Shown in pieces: positions 53,449 to 64,000 of a DNA stretch of 64,000 bases. The notes under the pieces were generated by a model. That model saw only the letters and a list, made by a program, of their open reading frames with translations, searched no databases and had not been told where the DNA came from. The translations under genes and the position numbers were made by a program. Each line of letters begins with the position of its first letter. The stretch's first letter is position 1. This DNA is from Penium margaritaceum (lineage: Eukaryota > Streptophyta > Zygnematophyceae > Desmidiales > Peniaceae): NCBI GenBank assembly GCA_023375785.1, contig SZWC01000509.1:223748-287747 (forward strand). Reading direction: 5' to 3'.

Positions 53449-56400
53449 ATGGCTGGTGGATCTTGGACGACATCTTCAGCCAGCCAGGGCACCTCCGCTG
53501 GCAGGCTCCCTGTCCTCACTGGGGATTTTCTCGTGCGTGCCCTCAGCAAGTTTTTCAAGCCAGTGCCCACAGACGCAGGCTATCCTAGCTTCTTTTGTGG
53601 TGCATGTCGCACCACGTACTCCAGTAGCAGTGACCGCATGCGTGGTCACTATGGCGCACCCGTGGGAAACGTAAAAAAGTGCAAGTATGCCCCAGCAGCA
53701 GCACGTGCGATGCTAGGGTTGCTCCCTCTCCCGAGTCCAGACAGCTTCAATTCCGCGGACGAGGTGTTGTTCAAGGGGGAGGGCTCGGCATGGGGTACGA
53801 GGGACAGCCCAGTCAGCTGGTTGGACCTCCAGCAGGCGCGGNNNNNNNNNNNNNNNNNNNNNNNNNNNNNNNNNNNNNNNNNNNNNNNNNNNNNNNNNNN
53901 NNNNNNNNNNNNNNNNNNNNNNNNNNNNNNNNNNNNNNNNNNNNNNNNNNNNNNNNNNNNNNNNNNNNNNNNNNNNNNNNNNNNNNNNNNNNNNNNNNNN
54001 NNNNNNNNNNNNNNNNNNNNNNNNNNNNNNNNNNNNNNNNNNNNNNNNNNNNNNNNNNNNNNNNNNNNNNNNNNNNNNNNNNNNNNNNNNNNNNNNNNNN
54101 NNNNNNNNNNNNNNNNNNNNNNNNNNNNNNNNNNNNNNNNNNNNNNNNNNNNNNNNNNNNNNNNNNNNNNNNNNNNNNNNNNNNNNNNNNNNNNNNNNNN
54201 NNNNNNNNNNNNNNNNNNNNNNNNNNNNNNNNNNNNNNNNNNNNNNNNNNNNNNNNNNNNNNNNNNNNNNNNNNNNNNNNNNNNNNNNNNNNNNNNNNNN
54301 NNNNNNNNNNNNNNNNNNNNNNNNNNNNNNNNNNNNNNNNNNNNNNNNNNNNNNNNNNNNNNNNNNNNNGCAGTGACCGCATGCGTGGTCACTATGGCGC
54401 ACCCGTGGGAAACGTAAAAAAGTGCAAGTATGCCCCAGCAGCAGCACGTGCGATGCTAGGGTTGCTCCCTCTCCCGAGTCCAGACAGCTTCAATTCCGCG
54501 GACGAGGTGTTGTTCAAGGGGGAGGGCTCGGCATGGGGTACGAGGGACAGCCCAGTCAGCTGGTTGGACCTCCAGCAGGCGCGGCAACGTGAGCAGGCAC
54601 GAGCAGCAGTTGGTGCGCAGCAGATGCCTGGTGAGCAGCAGCAGCAGCAACAACAACACCAGCAGCAGCAGCAGCTGGCCACTTCAAAGTCGTGCAACAC
54701 CCCTTCTTTCAGCCCTATCTTCACAGCCACTCCAGCCTCGGCAGCCTCTCTCAGCCCAGCCAGGCAGAGTTTGATGTCGGAGCATCTCGTAAACGCTGCC
54801 AACTCGCATTGCCAGAAAACGATCGTCAAAATTATGGCCAAGAACGCTTTACCCATCTCCTTCTGCCGGGACTGTTGCGTGCTGGAGCTTGTGGAGGATT
54901 CACAGAAGACAACGGGGGGTTTCAGGTTTCAAAGCAAGGACAGAGTGAAGGAGGTGATTCTCCCTGCCCTGGACAGGGATCTTGCTGAGATGGAGGCGCC
55001 AGTGCGGAGCAGCTGGGACATCTTTGGCGTCTCCCTCGGGGTGGAAGAGTGGAGCGACATCCAGATCCGCCCCATCTACTCGGCCATGGCCTCCAACGCC
55101 AAGGGGGTTGCTCATCTCTTCAGCCTTGATGCGAGTGGCCTGGTACGTGATGCTAACCATGTGGCTTGCGTCATTGACCAGGCCATCACTGAGGTGGAAC
55201 CTGAGAAGGTAATACTGGTGATCACGGACAACACAAGCATGAACAAGAAGGCATATGAGGCTCTGCGAGAGAAATATCCTACAATACTTTTCACTCAGTG
55301 TGTCTTTCACACTCTTGACCTGTGCCTGAAGGACTTGGGGAAGACGGAATGGGGACAGGCTGTCATAAGCAAGTGTGAGAAAGTGGTAACGTTTTTCAGG
55401 AAAAAGGACCTCCTGAGGTCCTGGCTGAAGTCAGAGTCCAGGGGCAGGGTGCTCCTACCACCTGCTGCGACACGTTTTGCATCTATCCACAGGGTGCTGA
55501 CCCGCCTCTTGGACATGAAGGATTTTTTGCAGGAGCTGGTGGCAAGTGACAAATGGCAGCAGAAGGGAGATGGCAGGGACGCTGGCTGGAAAGCAAAGAA
55601 GAAGGAAGTGCACCGCATTATCAGGATGGGTGTGTTCTGGCTCTAGGTGAAGGCACTGATGAAACTCATGATTCTGTTCGTGCTTGCATTGCTAGGCTGA
55701 TGCTACCAGTGGTACTGCAGGCAGTGTCTACGAGACCCTGCTGGATACAACAAAGGCTGTGCGCAAGCTTGGGCTTGCACGTGGATGCAAGCGTGCATCG
55801 TGCAACCCAGCCTGGGTCAAGTTTGCATTGGAGCGGCTGAGCTGGTGGTCGGATAACCAGATGAACTGTCCTGTTTTTGCTGCTGCACGTCGTGTGCATC
55901 TGATGCACTTTGGGCACAAATTTGATGGTGACGAGAAGATGGTTGAGGCATGGAACGTGGTGGTTATGGCCCTCGTGCCTGAAAAGGACGTTGAAGCTCT
56001 TGAGAGAGAGCTAGAGGGGTTTGAGAACGCACGGGTGACATACGACAATGACCCCTCTCGTGCCAAGGATGTAGAGAAGGCAAAGGCAGCAATGCAACAG
56101 GTGGTGGCTGGTGACATGCCAGCTTTCCGCTGGCATGCCAGGTTCATGACAAGTCTCTCTGTTCTCCGTGCATTATCCATGATACTGCTTGCACAACCAT
56201 GCAGTTCCTCGGACAACGAATGCGTGTTCTCAAAGCACGAGCTGGTGTAGACAGCACGATGCAACAGGTTGAAGGTGAGCACACTGGAGCTGCTGGTGCG
56301 GGTCAACGTCCGCCTCAACAAACTGTATGGCAAGAAGAAGACACGCACCCTCACTACCAACATCTTGAAAGAAATAGAGGACAAAGAAGCTGAGAGTGGG

Positions 56401-57135
56401 AGTGAAGAAGATGGAGAGATTGATGATGCACACGATGAAGATGGAGAGGATTGGGTGTGGGATCCCCTCATTGCCGATGCTGGTGATGATGATGAGGTGT
56501 GGCTGGAAGAAATTTGTGCTAGTGGCAAGGGTGCTGAAGCTGGAGCAGGAGCTGGTGTTGGTGTTGGTGGAGAGGACGCATGTGGTGAGGGTGCTGAAGC
56601 TGCTGGTGCAAGAGAGGCGGCATCAGAGGAAGAGGATTCTGACGACGATGTTGAGGAGGAAATGGAGGGGGATGATGATGATAGTGAAGGGGCAGAGGAA
56701 GTAGAGGAGGTTGAGGAGGAGGAGGTGACAGCCGAGAAGGAAGTTGGTAGGATTCTACAGCTTGGTGTGCGGAAGCGGAAGGATGTAGAGGCAGCTTTGG
56801 AGTTTGAGCAAGCTGCAGCAACTCCTGGGGGCGACACTAGAAGTGCAGCAGCTGCTAGTACAGGTGGTGGGACTTCAACCGTGTCAAGTCCATCTACAAC
56901 AGCAGCAGCAGCATCTGAAGCTCGTCCTGCTTCTGCCAGGGCCATAGGGCAGCCTGATGCATCTGTCATGGCTGGTTCATCCAAGGCAGCTGCTGCTAGG
57001 GCAGCTGCTTTGAAGACATATGCAGCAGCCAAGGCTGCTGCTGCAAAGGCTGCAGCCGCCAAGGCTAATGATAGCAAGGCTGCTGCTGCCAAGGCTGCTA
57101 ATGCTAAGGCTGACAAGAAAGCACGCAAGACCTGA
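53449..57135 (+). pseudogene. hAT transposase (BED, DUF659, dimerisation, acidic and Ala/Lys tail), broken
   Basis: Start at ATG 53449 (ACCACCATGG). Residues 49-80 form a BED-like zinc finger (FFCGACRTTYSSSS, MRGHYG, KKC). A Gln-rich stretch follows (54630-54675, about residues 149-162), then a DUF659 domain at about residues 270-390 (WSDIQIRPIYSAMASNAKGV, ILVITDNTSMNKKAYEALRE, FTQCVFHTLDLCLKDLGK). Further on come AVRKLGLARGC and WWSDNQMNCPVF, and the C-terminal dimerisation region (SSSDNECVFSKHELV, LLVRVNVRLNKL, 56200-56330). Beyond it is a 120-residue acidic block (56380-56740) and an Ala/Lys tail (KAAAAKAAAAKAND, DKKARKT) to TGA at 57133-57135. A TAG at 55644-55646, a one-base frame change near 55695 and a TAG near 56248 break the gene. 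The bound N gap is probably an artefact. Confidence 0.75.
53842..54369. other. Assembly gap (528 N) between duplicated contig ends
   Basis: The 215 bases left of the gap (53627-53841) are identical to the 215 bases right of it (54370-54584). The simplest reading is two overlapping contig ends that were not merged. Collapsing them leaves the hAT transposase frame continuous from the BED finger into the Gln-rich stretch. Confidence 0.85.
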
Positions 57136-57614
57136 GGATATGTCTGGTCTGTGAAAGTTCCAATGCAATCTTATTCTTCTCATTGTCCATTTTCATTGCC
57201 TTACATTCAAGCACTTTCCACATTCTGCTTTGTCCAATGATTTCCATGAATGAGAATATAACCATAGGATGTTATGGATGCTTAGATTGTACGAAAGTAC
57301 ATAGAATGACTGAGGATGTGTCAGGTTTAGGAGTTGAAACACAAGGGAACAAGTGTATTGTACGTAGGACGTGATCCAACATGTAAGTTGAAGAACACCT
57401 GCAAAGTGACATGGTGAGAGTGCTTAGGTGCAAATTTTGGCATGTTTGGGTACTGAAGGAAAACGGAATTGGATCGACTTTTGCCAATATGGCGACGTCC
57501 GACTTTCGACTTCCGACTTGGGGTTGACTTCGACTTGGAAACGTCATCATGGGCTACGACGCTCACTCTAAATCAGGTCTATGATAGCATGACAGAGTTT
57601 GTAGGAAAATGTAT

Positions 57615-58279
57615 TGTTGGAAATTGGACCATGTAGCTCTGTTTCATATCCACAATAGCAATCTGACTTCTTTAGTGAGAACATCAAGTGACAAAATGTA
57701 CACTGTCCAATTTTAAGAACATCAAACAGACAAACTGGGAGATGTAACGTGTCCAATTCATCATGGATAACGGCTCTATGCCAAAGCATGAGAAAAGAGA
57801 AGGAAAGAGGTCCAAGATCAAGACCTGATGGGAGAAATATGCAAAATAACATTGGTCTTAGGATTGCCTTGTCAGAGTTTGCTAACTAGGATAAAGTTGC
57901 CTCTCCTTACGTTTTTGGTGAGGAGCGATCCTTGTGTGCTAGTCATGGATACATGATGATTCTCAATGGGATTTTGGGTGATTTGACCACTAGGAGTGTT
58001 CCATGAGAGAAGTTCATAGATCTCTAGTCATGTGTAATTGGCCAGCCTGATTGTAAGGCTCATTTTATCCCTTGAGTGAGATTATGGACTCTAGTGTATT
58101 AGCCTCAGTCTCCATGGTTAAGTGGTGTGGCTTGTGAGAGGACTGACTTGTCCTAAATCTACCTCTATATGTTCTTCATCCTTTTGAATAATTCAATCAC
58201 CATTCTTCAGAACAATGGATACCCTTTCAGTCACACATGCTCGCTGCTCCAAGGGTCCCTCTCTCCTCCAGATCCAACA
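57615..58279 (+). repeat. 5' LTR of copia element C4
   Basis: Begins TGTTGGAAATTGG, a common start of plant copia LTRs, and ends GATCCAACA, 665 bp. A primer-binding site follows after one base. The left border is inferred from the TGTTGG start. Confidence 0.65.
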
Positions 58280-58280
58280 C

Positions 58281-58296
58281 TTGGTATGAGAGCCAG
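58281..58296 (+). other. Primer-binding site of C4 (3' end of initiator tRNA-Met)
   Basis: TTGGTATGAGAGCCAG matches the plant consensus TTGGTATCAGAGCCAG at all but one base. So this element uses the ordinary 3'-end primer, unlike copia element 2. Confidence 0.85.
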
Positions 58297-60081
58297 ATTC
58301 TGCCACTTTCAGCCAACGCAGGCCATCGCTTTGAGAGTGATAGGTTAGGGTGAAACCTTGACCATATTTGACAATCAACAATCGGATGTTCAAGTCCAAT
58401 ATTGCAAAAACCCAACAATCAGATCAAGAGTTATACTCAAAACAAGGTTTGCCAGTGATCTACTCTTATCTACGAGTAAGACTTTCGCCTTGAAAGGACC
58501 ATAACTCTGTCGTTCATTCTTCACATAAAAAAATAAGCACATGCAAAATAGATATTTTTTCTTAAGCTTTCCACTGGTGTAAAAATATTTGCATTCTAAC
58601 TGTAAACGACGTTTCTTTCCAGTGAACTACGTTTCTCCCATTAACAAACTAGCTAGTTTGAGCTAGAGTAGGAGCAGAAGCATACCCTTGTTTCAAGAGG
58701 GCATATCATGTCGAAATCCCATATTGATAATCCTGTTCTATGGGTTGATCTCAACGGTTTTCAGCTTACATTTCTAGTGATGGGCTTAGGTTTTCCTATT
58801 TCCGAATGTAATGGCCTCGACAGACGATTTATGTCAGTCAGATTTCTAGCAAAAGTTGCAACAGAAACACGGTTTGTACCGCCATCCAAGGATAATGATG
58901 AGCATCACCAAGGCTCAAAATGGCAGCAGCATGCATCATAAGTGCAGCCCAGCCTTTGGAGAGGCTGGATGGATGTACCAACTTCACGTTTTGGAATATC
59001 TCTACCCCCCTTGTTTTGTAGGAGAGGGGCTTCTAGGGGGTGGTGAGCGGTGACGAGCCGGCTCTGGTTCCGTATGAAAAAGGCAGTGCCATAGCGTAGG
59101 TACTAGCGGGTAAGATGCAAAAAAAGGTATAGCTGATGTATGTTCTTCTATGAATATAGCAGTGACGAATGAGGAATGGAAGAAGAAGGACAGGTAGGCC
59201 TATAGGCTACTTTTGAACACCATCTCCATCCCACATCTTCAGTACGTGGGTGATAAGGCTACTACAAAGGACGGATGGGATGCATTGTGCAAGAGGTTTG
59301 AGAGCAAGGACCTTGAATTTTTCATGTTTTTGGAGGAGAAGATAAAGGAATTAAAAATGCAGAGTGATGAAGGAATGGGGGCACACCTGAACAGGGTGAA
59401 AGATCCGGCCAAATAGTTGAAAGCGGCCAAGAATCGTATAGAAGAGATGCACTTCATCCTCCTCTTGCTTAAGACAATCCCAACGAGATATGACACAATG
59501 CGAGAGATGCAAGAGTTCCAGTTGAGTCTTGACCTTGACTTCATCTATACGTACCTAGTACAGGTGGAATTGCGTCGCAATGTCGCAAAACCTAATAACG
59601 GTAGCATTGGTGAAGTAAATTTTGTGGCCATGGGTTAACGAAACCTATAGTAGTAGCAGCAGTCTAGGCTAAAGAGAGGCAAGAAGAAAAGCAAATACCA
59701 GTATTGCCAAAAGGAGGGACACTATAATTCAAGGTTAAGGGGAACTAGAAGGAAAAGTAGCAATAGTAGTCATCGCAACAACATGAACAAATAGTAGACT
59801 CTAGAGCACCAGCAGAAGTCACAATAGTGTTAATAGTAGCAGAAGAAAAACTAGATTGGAGTGCGTCACTTTTGCAACATGAATGTGGCGAAGGAGGTGC
59901 ACGGCCATCTCTTCATGGAAAAATCCACTGTGTTACAAGTGGAGAAGGCGGATCTGGCATGGTGCAAGGACTCAGGTTGCACCAGGAGCCTGATGCACCA
60001 CAAAGAGTGGTTCATACAGCCGCTGTTAATGCCCCCCTCTCCTATTTCTATGGGTGATGACCGAGTGGTGTATGTTGAGGG

Positions 60082-60548
60082 TAAGGGTGCACGCCGGATC
60101 AGATTTGCGGATCTGACGTCAGATTCTTACTCATGGATCGGATCCAACTCCTAGATCCGGGCTCTCGGATCCGGATCTCGGATCCACACATCCTTGGATC
60201 CTTGGATCTGAATCTTAGATCTGGGTTAGATCCAGGGTAGGTGTGAATATATAGCATGTCTAACATCCCATTATCAGCGTGAATGTACACTGTTTGATGT
60301 AGTAAACAACAATGTTTATGTAGTACATGGCATTTTGGTGATATTTCTATGGTTGTCATGTCCAAAATGTGCCATTCATGGCAGATTACACAAACGATAG
60401 CATACATTTGCATGATCAAAGTCACGCTCATCTGGACTCTTGGATCTTGGATCGGATCCAAGTAGTGAGATCCGGACTCTCGGATCCGGATCCGGATCCG
60501 GATCTGCGGATCTGACTCTCGGATCCATGGATTTGGTGTGCACCCTTA
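60082..60548. mobile_element. hAT-type MITE inserted in C4
   Basis: A 467-bp insertion with TIRs TAAGGGTGCACGCC and, inverted, TAAGGGTGCACACC (13 of 14 bases). It is flanked on both sides by GTTGAGGG (60074-60081 and 60549-60556), a perfect 8-bp duplication as hAT elements make. Both subterminal zones are crowded with GGATCC/GGATC words (60095-60225; 60440-60530). No coding capacity. Its TIRs differ from those of the hAT element at 52783, so another hAT family mobilised it. Confidence 0.92.
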
Positions 60549-62235
60549 GTTGAGGGGATTGGGATTGTGAAGATGTGGTTGGAGACCCTGCGTGATATTG
60601 AAGGAGGAGTATTCCATGGCATGCTTTATGCACTTGATGCGGCATTCAACCTCCTCTCACTCTCCTCTCTCACCAGCAGAGGACTGTGCATTGTCAGTGA
60701 TGATCACTATGACTCTATCCTCAACAAGGACACAAGAGAGGAATTGGCCGAGTCGGAGAAGGAGGGCGACCTGTATCGCCTGCTAGTGGCTTCCAAGGTC
60801 CCTATTGAGCAGTCGTGTACCACTGGTGCAGGTGAGACATGGCGAGATCTGGAATGCGTGCTACGACTACATCAGCATGCACACCTTGCAGTAGCTTCAA
60901 GTAAAGTAGATGGTGTGTAACTTGCCTCTCATCTCCAACTTTGAGCAGCCATTATGTATCTGCTGTTTGGAGAGGAAGCAGCATCGCGAGGCGTTCTTTG
61001 GAGCAGGCGAGAATGCAAAAGAGGTGCTGGAGCTAATCCACAAATTTGCGTAGCCCAATAAAAATCTAGAGCTTTGACAGTTTTACATATTTCCTGATCT
61101 TCATTGATGATTTTAGTGATTACACTAGTATGGACTTCCTTGCTTCCAAGGATCATTACTTTGATAGGTTCAAGGAGTTCAAGCCAATAGTGGAGAACCA
61201 AGCTGGCAAGAAAATCAAGGCGTTGTGTAGCCAATGTGGTAGAGAGTACCTGAGCAAGGCGTTTTAGGACTACCTCGTAGCAGCTGGCATGAAGATGCAG
61301 TACACCACACCATACACACCGTAATAGAACGGTAGAGAAAAACATGCCAATCAGACCATCAGTGAGTTTGCGCACTCCATGCTGGACATGGCTTAGCTCA
61401 CCTACCACTTTTGGGCTAAAGTCGCAAGCAATGATGCCTACATCAGGAACCAAAGTCCAACCAAGGTGCTGGAGCAAATGATGAAGTACGAGGCATGGTT
61501 TGGCAAGAAGCTGAACATGAGTCACCTCTGTGTGTTTGGCAGCTTGGCGTACATGCACGTGTACAAGGAGAAACAACACACGTGGGATGGAAAGAGTGTG
61601 CAGATACTGATGATCGACTATGACGTGGCAAGCAAAGCCTATTGCCTTTACAAGAGAGATACAGGCTACGTCATCATCTCTAGGGATGTCGTCTTCAACA
61701 AGAGCAACATCATCGGCACCTACATTGTTTAGGAAGAGACAGCAAAAATATCAGCCAATGGAGCACTGGGTGTAGACATTCCTCCTACTCCAGTTTCTCT
61801 TAATCTTTCCTCTACTGTGATAGTGGGAGAACCTGTCTTCTCTCCTATGTATGATAAAGTAGATAGAGTGGCCTCATTGGCAGAAGTAGAGGAAAAACTT
61901 GTAGCACGGCCAATAGTAGAAGTTATGCCAGCAGCATTGTACAAGCCTTCCACGAATGCCCCAGTACCATGTCATAGGTACCCTCTGAGGGTACACTACA
62001 AGCCTGCTGGGTGCCTCCATTTCTGGATTCTACAAAAACAAGAAAAGATGTATGTTGTCCTTGTAGTAGATTCAAATGAGCCAACATCATACAATGAGGC
62101 CATGGCTACACCAGATACAACACATGAGACGCAACATGTATAGCAAGAGATTCAATCGTAGCTTGAATATGGCACGTGGGAGATGACTGAGCATCCACTA
62201 GGACATAAGGTGATCAAGTAGAGAGTACCATATAG

Positions 62236-62620
62236 GTAGAAAGATGATGAAATCAAGATTGCTCCCAAAGTCGCTCAATCAAGGAGCCACTATGTGCCTA
62301 GGCTAGAGGCTGGCTCTACGATTATTAAGTACCTGTCAGTTTTCTGTGGTTCATTATAGTTCTTATGTTTGAGACTCCTAACTGAGTTTTCAAGCAATGG
62401 TAGACACTAAAGAAGCATTGGTTGGTCTAAGCCCCAAGAGCGTACTCCTTCCGTGAAAGTGAATATGTACTAAGGACAGTGCAAGGAAGTGAATTCTATG
62501 AACTGCCTAGCGTAGAACCGTGATTCTAAGGGTGATATCTCTTCCTAGTTGAAATATTAGGAGCAGAAGGCTACTGCTATTCCTTCAACCTTGTTTCTAG
62601 TCTATTTCCTCAGGCAAGTG
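62236..62620 (+). repeat. Partial LTR-like stretch related to LTR D, inside C4 RT
   Basis: It aligns with about 52047-52409: GTGGTTCATT, CCTAAC(T/A)GAGTTT, GGTTG(G/A)TCT, AGTGAATTC/AGTGATTCC, a CTAGTTGA/CTAGCTGA block and TTTCTAGTC/TTTCCTAGTCC near the end. It separates two parts of the RT coding region of C4. The exact ends and any duplication are unclear. Confidence 0.5.
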
Positions 62621-63000
62621 GAAAAAAATTAAGAGCACATGGCAACCTAGACAAGTACAAGGTAAGGCTGGTCGCCAAGGGCTACTTGAAGGAAGAGGAC
62701 ATTCATTATACTAAAATTTTATATCTTGCTACAAATGTTGCCATAGGGGACATACTCCTGTGCTATACAACAGCTGAGGACTTGACCACATGGATGTCAA
62801 GACGGAATTCTTGAATAGTATTTTGGAAGAGGAGATCTATATGGAGTAGCCAAAGGATTTTGTCATGGATGGCCAGGAGCAGCTGATTTACAGGCTAAAA
62901 AGTCATTCTACGGCCTTGAACAACCATCACATGCTTGGAAAAAAAATATTTATATGGCACTAGAGTGTATAGGATTTGAGCATAGCAAATACAATTATAG

Positions 63001-63529
63001 AGGAACTATAGTCAGCTCGTCATTGCTCTCTACCTCTCACAAACTCCTCCTCCAAAAGGAGGCAGGTACGGATCTTATGTAATGTGAAGTTACTGTGCCC
63101 ATTTAGCCTCTCTCAACACAAGAATGCTGACAGAATACCTGCTACTACAATGTAGGACCTTGGTCATGCTCACTTCTATCCTCTGATGGCGGTACTTTCC
63201 CTAATTTTGCTAGTACTTTCCATAAAAACTGTCTAACCAAGACTGGACAATGGATACCAACCGACTATGAACTTGAAAATGTTGAGCCTAATGCTATATT
63301 TTGTTTTTAAAATGATAGATTGACCTAGGAAAATAAAACAGGATCATCACATAGAGATAGTGGAAGATACACCCTCTTGAAAATAGTGTATGTTTGTACT
63401 TCTACACTAGTTTGAACCAGCCACCTTCCATGTATTATTTCTCTAAAATGTATTAACTGAACGTAAATATGTTTATTAAAATTGAAATATTTACAAACAA
63501 ACTTCAATTCCATGTACTCCTTTTTTCAT
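63001..63529. other. No gene seen
   Basis: AT-rich stretch after the end of C4 coding similarity. I see no LTR border, primer site or coding signature. Confidence 0.45.
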
Positions 63530-64000
63530 TTGAGCAATTGAAGAAGAGTTATGCTCATAAGAAGATGACAGTCTTAAGTAAAATTCCAAAATGACGTTTC
63601 TCCCATTTACAAACTAGTTGGTCTGAGCTGGAGTAGGAGCAGAAGCATACTCTGGTTTGAAGAGGGCATGTTTTCTCAAAATTCCTTCTTGATGATCCTA
63701 CTGTATAGGTCAATCTGAAAGATTTTCAGCTTAAGTTTCAAGTGATGGACTTAGGTTTTCTAAATTCCTAGTATACTAGCATCTACAGTAAATTTTACGT
63801 GAGAAAGAATTATGGCAAAAGCAGCAATAGAAGCAGGGTTAGCACTGCCATCCATAGGAAGCGCTGAGTATCACCAAGGGTTAAAAGGTAGCAATTGGTG
63901 TACAGATTGCAGCCCAGCATTTCAAGAGGCTAGAGGGATGTGCCAACTTCATGTTGTAGAAGATCCATATCCGCATCTTTTTTTAGGAGAGGAGCTTCTA
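63530..64000 (+). repeat. Direct repeat of the C4 leader (58410-59045), cut by the window end
   Basis: Aligned blocks are GACGTTTCTCCCAT, ACAAACTAG, GAG(T)AGGAGCAGAAGCATAC, TTTTCAGCTTA, GTGATGG(G/A)CTTAGGTTTTC and AGGAGAGG(G/A)(G)CTTCTA. Near the end a frame reads CSPAFQEARGMCQLHVVE, against CSPAFGEAGWMYQLHVLE at about 58950-59000, so this part may have been coding. It could be the leader or gag front of a second C4-family element. Confidence 0.6.

Larger units (their letters stand above)
52783..57553 (+). mobile_element. hAT transposon with unusual transposase
   Basis: The element is bounded by CCCATGAAGAC (52783-52793) and the inverse GTCATCATGGG (57543-57553), an 11-bp TIR with one mismatch. 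Outside both ends stands CTACGA (52777-52782, 57554-57559), extendable to seven bases on the right-hand reading, as a target duplication. Subterminal parts are rich in CCGACTT/CGACTT words (52790-52810; 57503-57540), typical of hAT transposase-binding regions. The interior has one hAT transposase gene. An N gap (53842-54369) probably does not correspond to real sequence. This is a near-complete autonomous-type hAT element, now inactive. Confidence 0.7.
58280..63000 (+). mobile_element. Copia element C4, internal region
   Basis: A fossil Ty1/copia element. Gag at about 59170-59640 (DGWDALCKRFESKDLEFFMF, LLLLKTIPTRYDTMREM). Protease at about 59880-60090 (KDSGCTRSLMHHKEWF). After an inserted MITE (60082-60548) the pre-integrase and integrase parts follow (AFNLLSLSSLTSRGLCI; MQYTTPYTP; FGKKLNMSHLCVFGSLAYMH; MIDYDVASKAYCLYKRDTGY), and an RT front part at about 62100-63000 (NLDKYKVRLVAKGYLKEED, a MDVKTEFLNS box), interrupted by an LTR-like stretch at 62236-62620. 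It is broken in more than ten places. No 3' LTR is recognised inside the window. Confidence 0.75.

Noticed and set aside
53679-55646. A 655-residue frame spanning the N gap
   Set aside because: It exists only because N does not produce stops. The part left of the gap is in a shadow frame; the true transposase frame starts at 53449.
15844-57135. Reassigned stop codons (TAA/TAG read as amino acids), suggested by in-frame TAA in the pogo-like gene and TAG in the hAT gene
   Set aside because: Each gene also has a frame change, stops fall at different kinds of residue, and long frames with ordinary stops exist nearby. Plain decay explains it.

Overview
The window is repeat-rich nuclear DNA with two runs of N (41637-41830 and 53842-54369). 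No ordinary host gene, rRNA or CRISPR array was recognised; nearly everything that can be identified is transposable-element sequence. The best lineage clue is the primer-binding sites. TTGGTATGAGAGCCAG (58281) and CTATCAGAGCCC (11253) match the 3' end of plant-type initiator tRNA-Met, and a third (36690-36704) matches its anticodon stem-loop. With chromodomain Ty3 elements and Ty1/copia elements this points to a green plant or streptophyte alga with a large genome. A charophyte such as Chara is a guess only.

Layout: 1-204, end of a copia LTR. 646-8877, two copies of a GGCC-rich dispersed repeat (R1), a decayed chromodomain Ty3 pol and a gag-like stretch on the minus strand. 10456-15060, a second decayed Ty3 element with one LTR and a primer site. 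15844-18221, a whole-length pogo/Tc1-mariner-type DNA transposon with TIRs, TA duplication and an intron. 18264-18953, third R1 copy. 19059-28299 and 42566-51650, two copies (G3, G4) of one unusual Ty3-like family. 28300-39780, an old copia element (X) on the minus strand, split by a second copia element (31150-37261) and also hit by a solo LTR (38321-39009). 41040-42560, R1 copy four, an N gap and a chromodomain fragment. 51669-52750, a copia LTR with leader. 52783-57553, a hAT transposon whose transposase carries an acidic block and a histone-H1-like Ala/Lys tail. 57615-63000, another copia element holding a hAT-type MITE. The right edge repeats sequence seen at 58410.

The most interesting signals are: (1) the G3/G4 family, in which RT-RNase H is followed not by a recognisable integrase but by a conserved region of unknown function and a second retropepsin-like domain with an Arg/Gly tail; (2) tRNA-like segments with A and B boxes inside the LTRs of two copia families; (3) the hAT transposase with its unusual tail; (4) the nested insertions with readable target-site duplications, which give a relative chronology.

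LTR elements are described as fossils, by extent and parts only. All similarities were judged by eye; no search was run.
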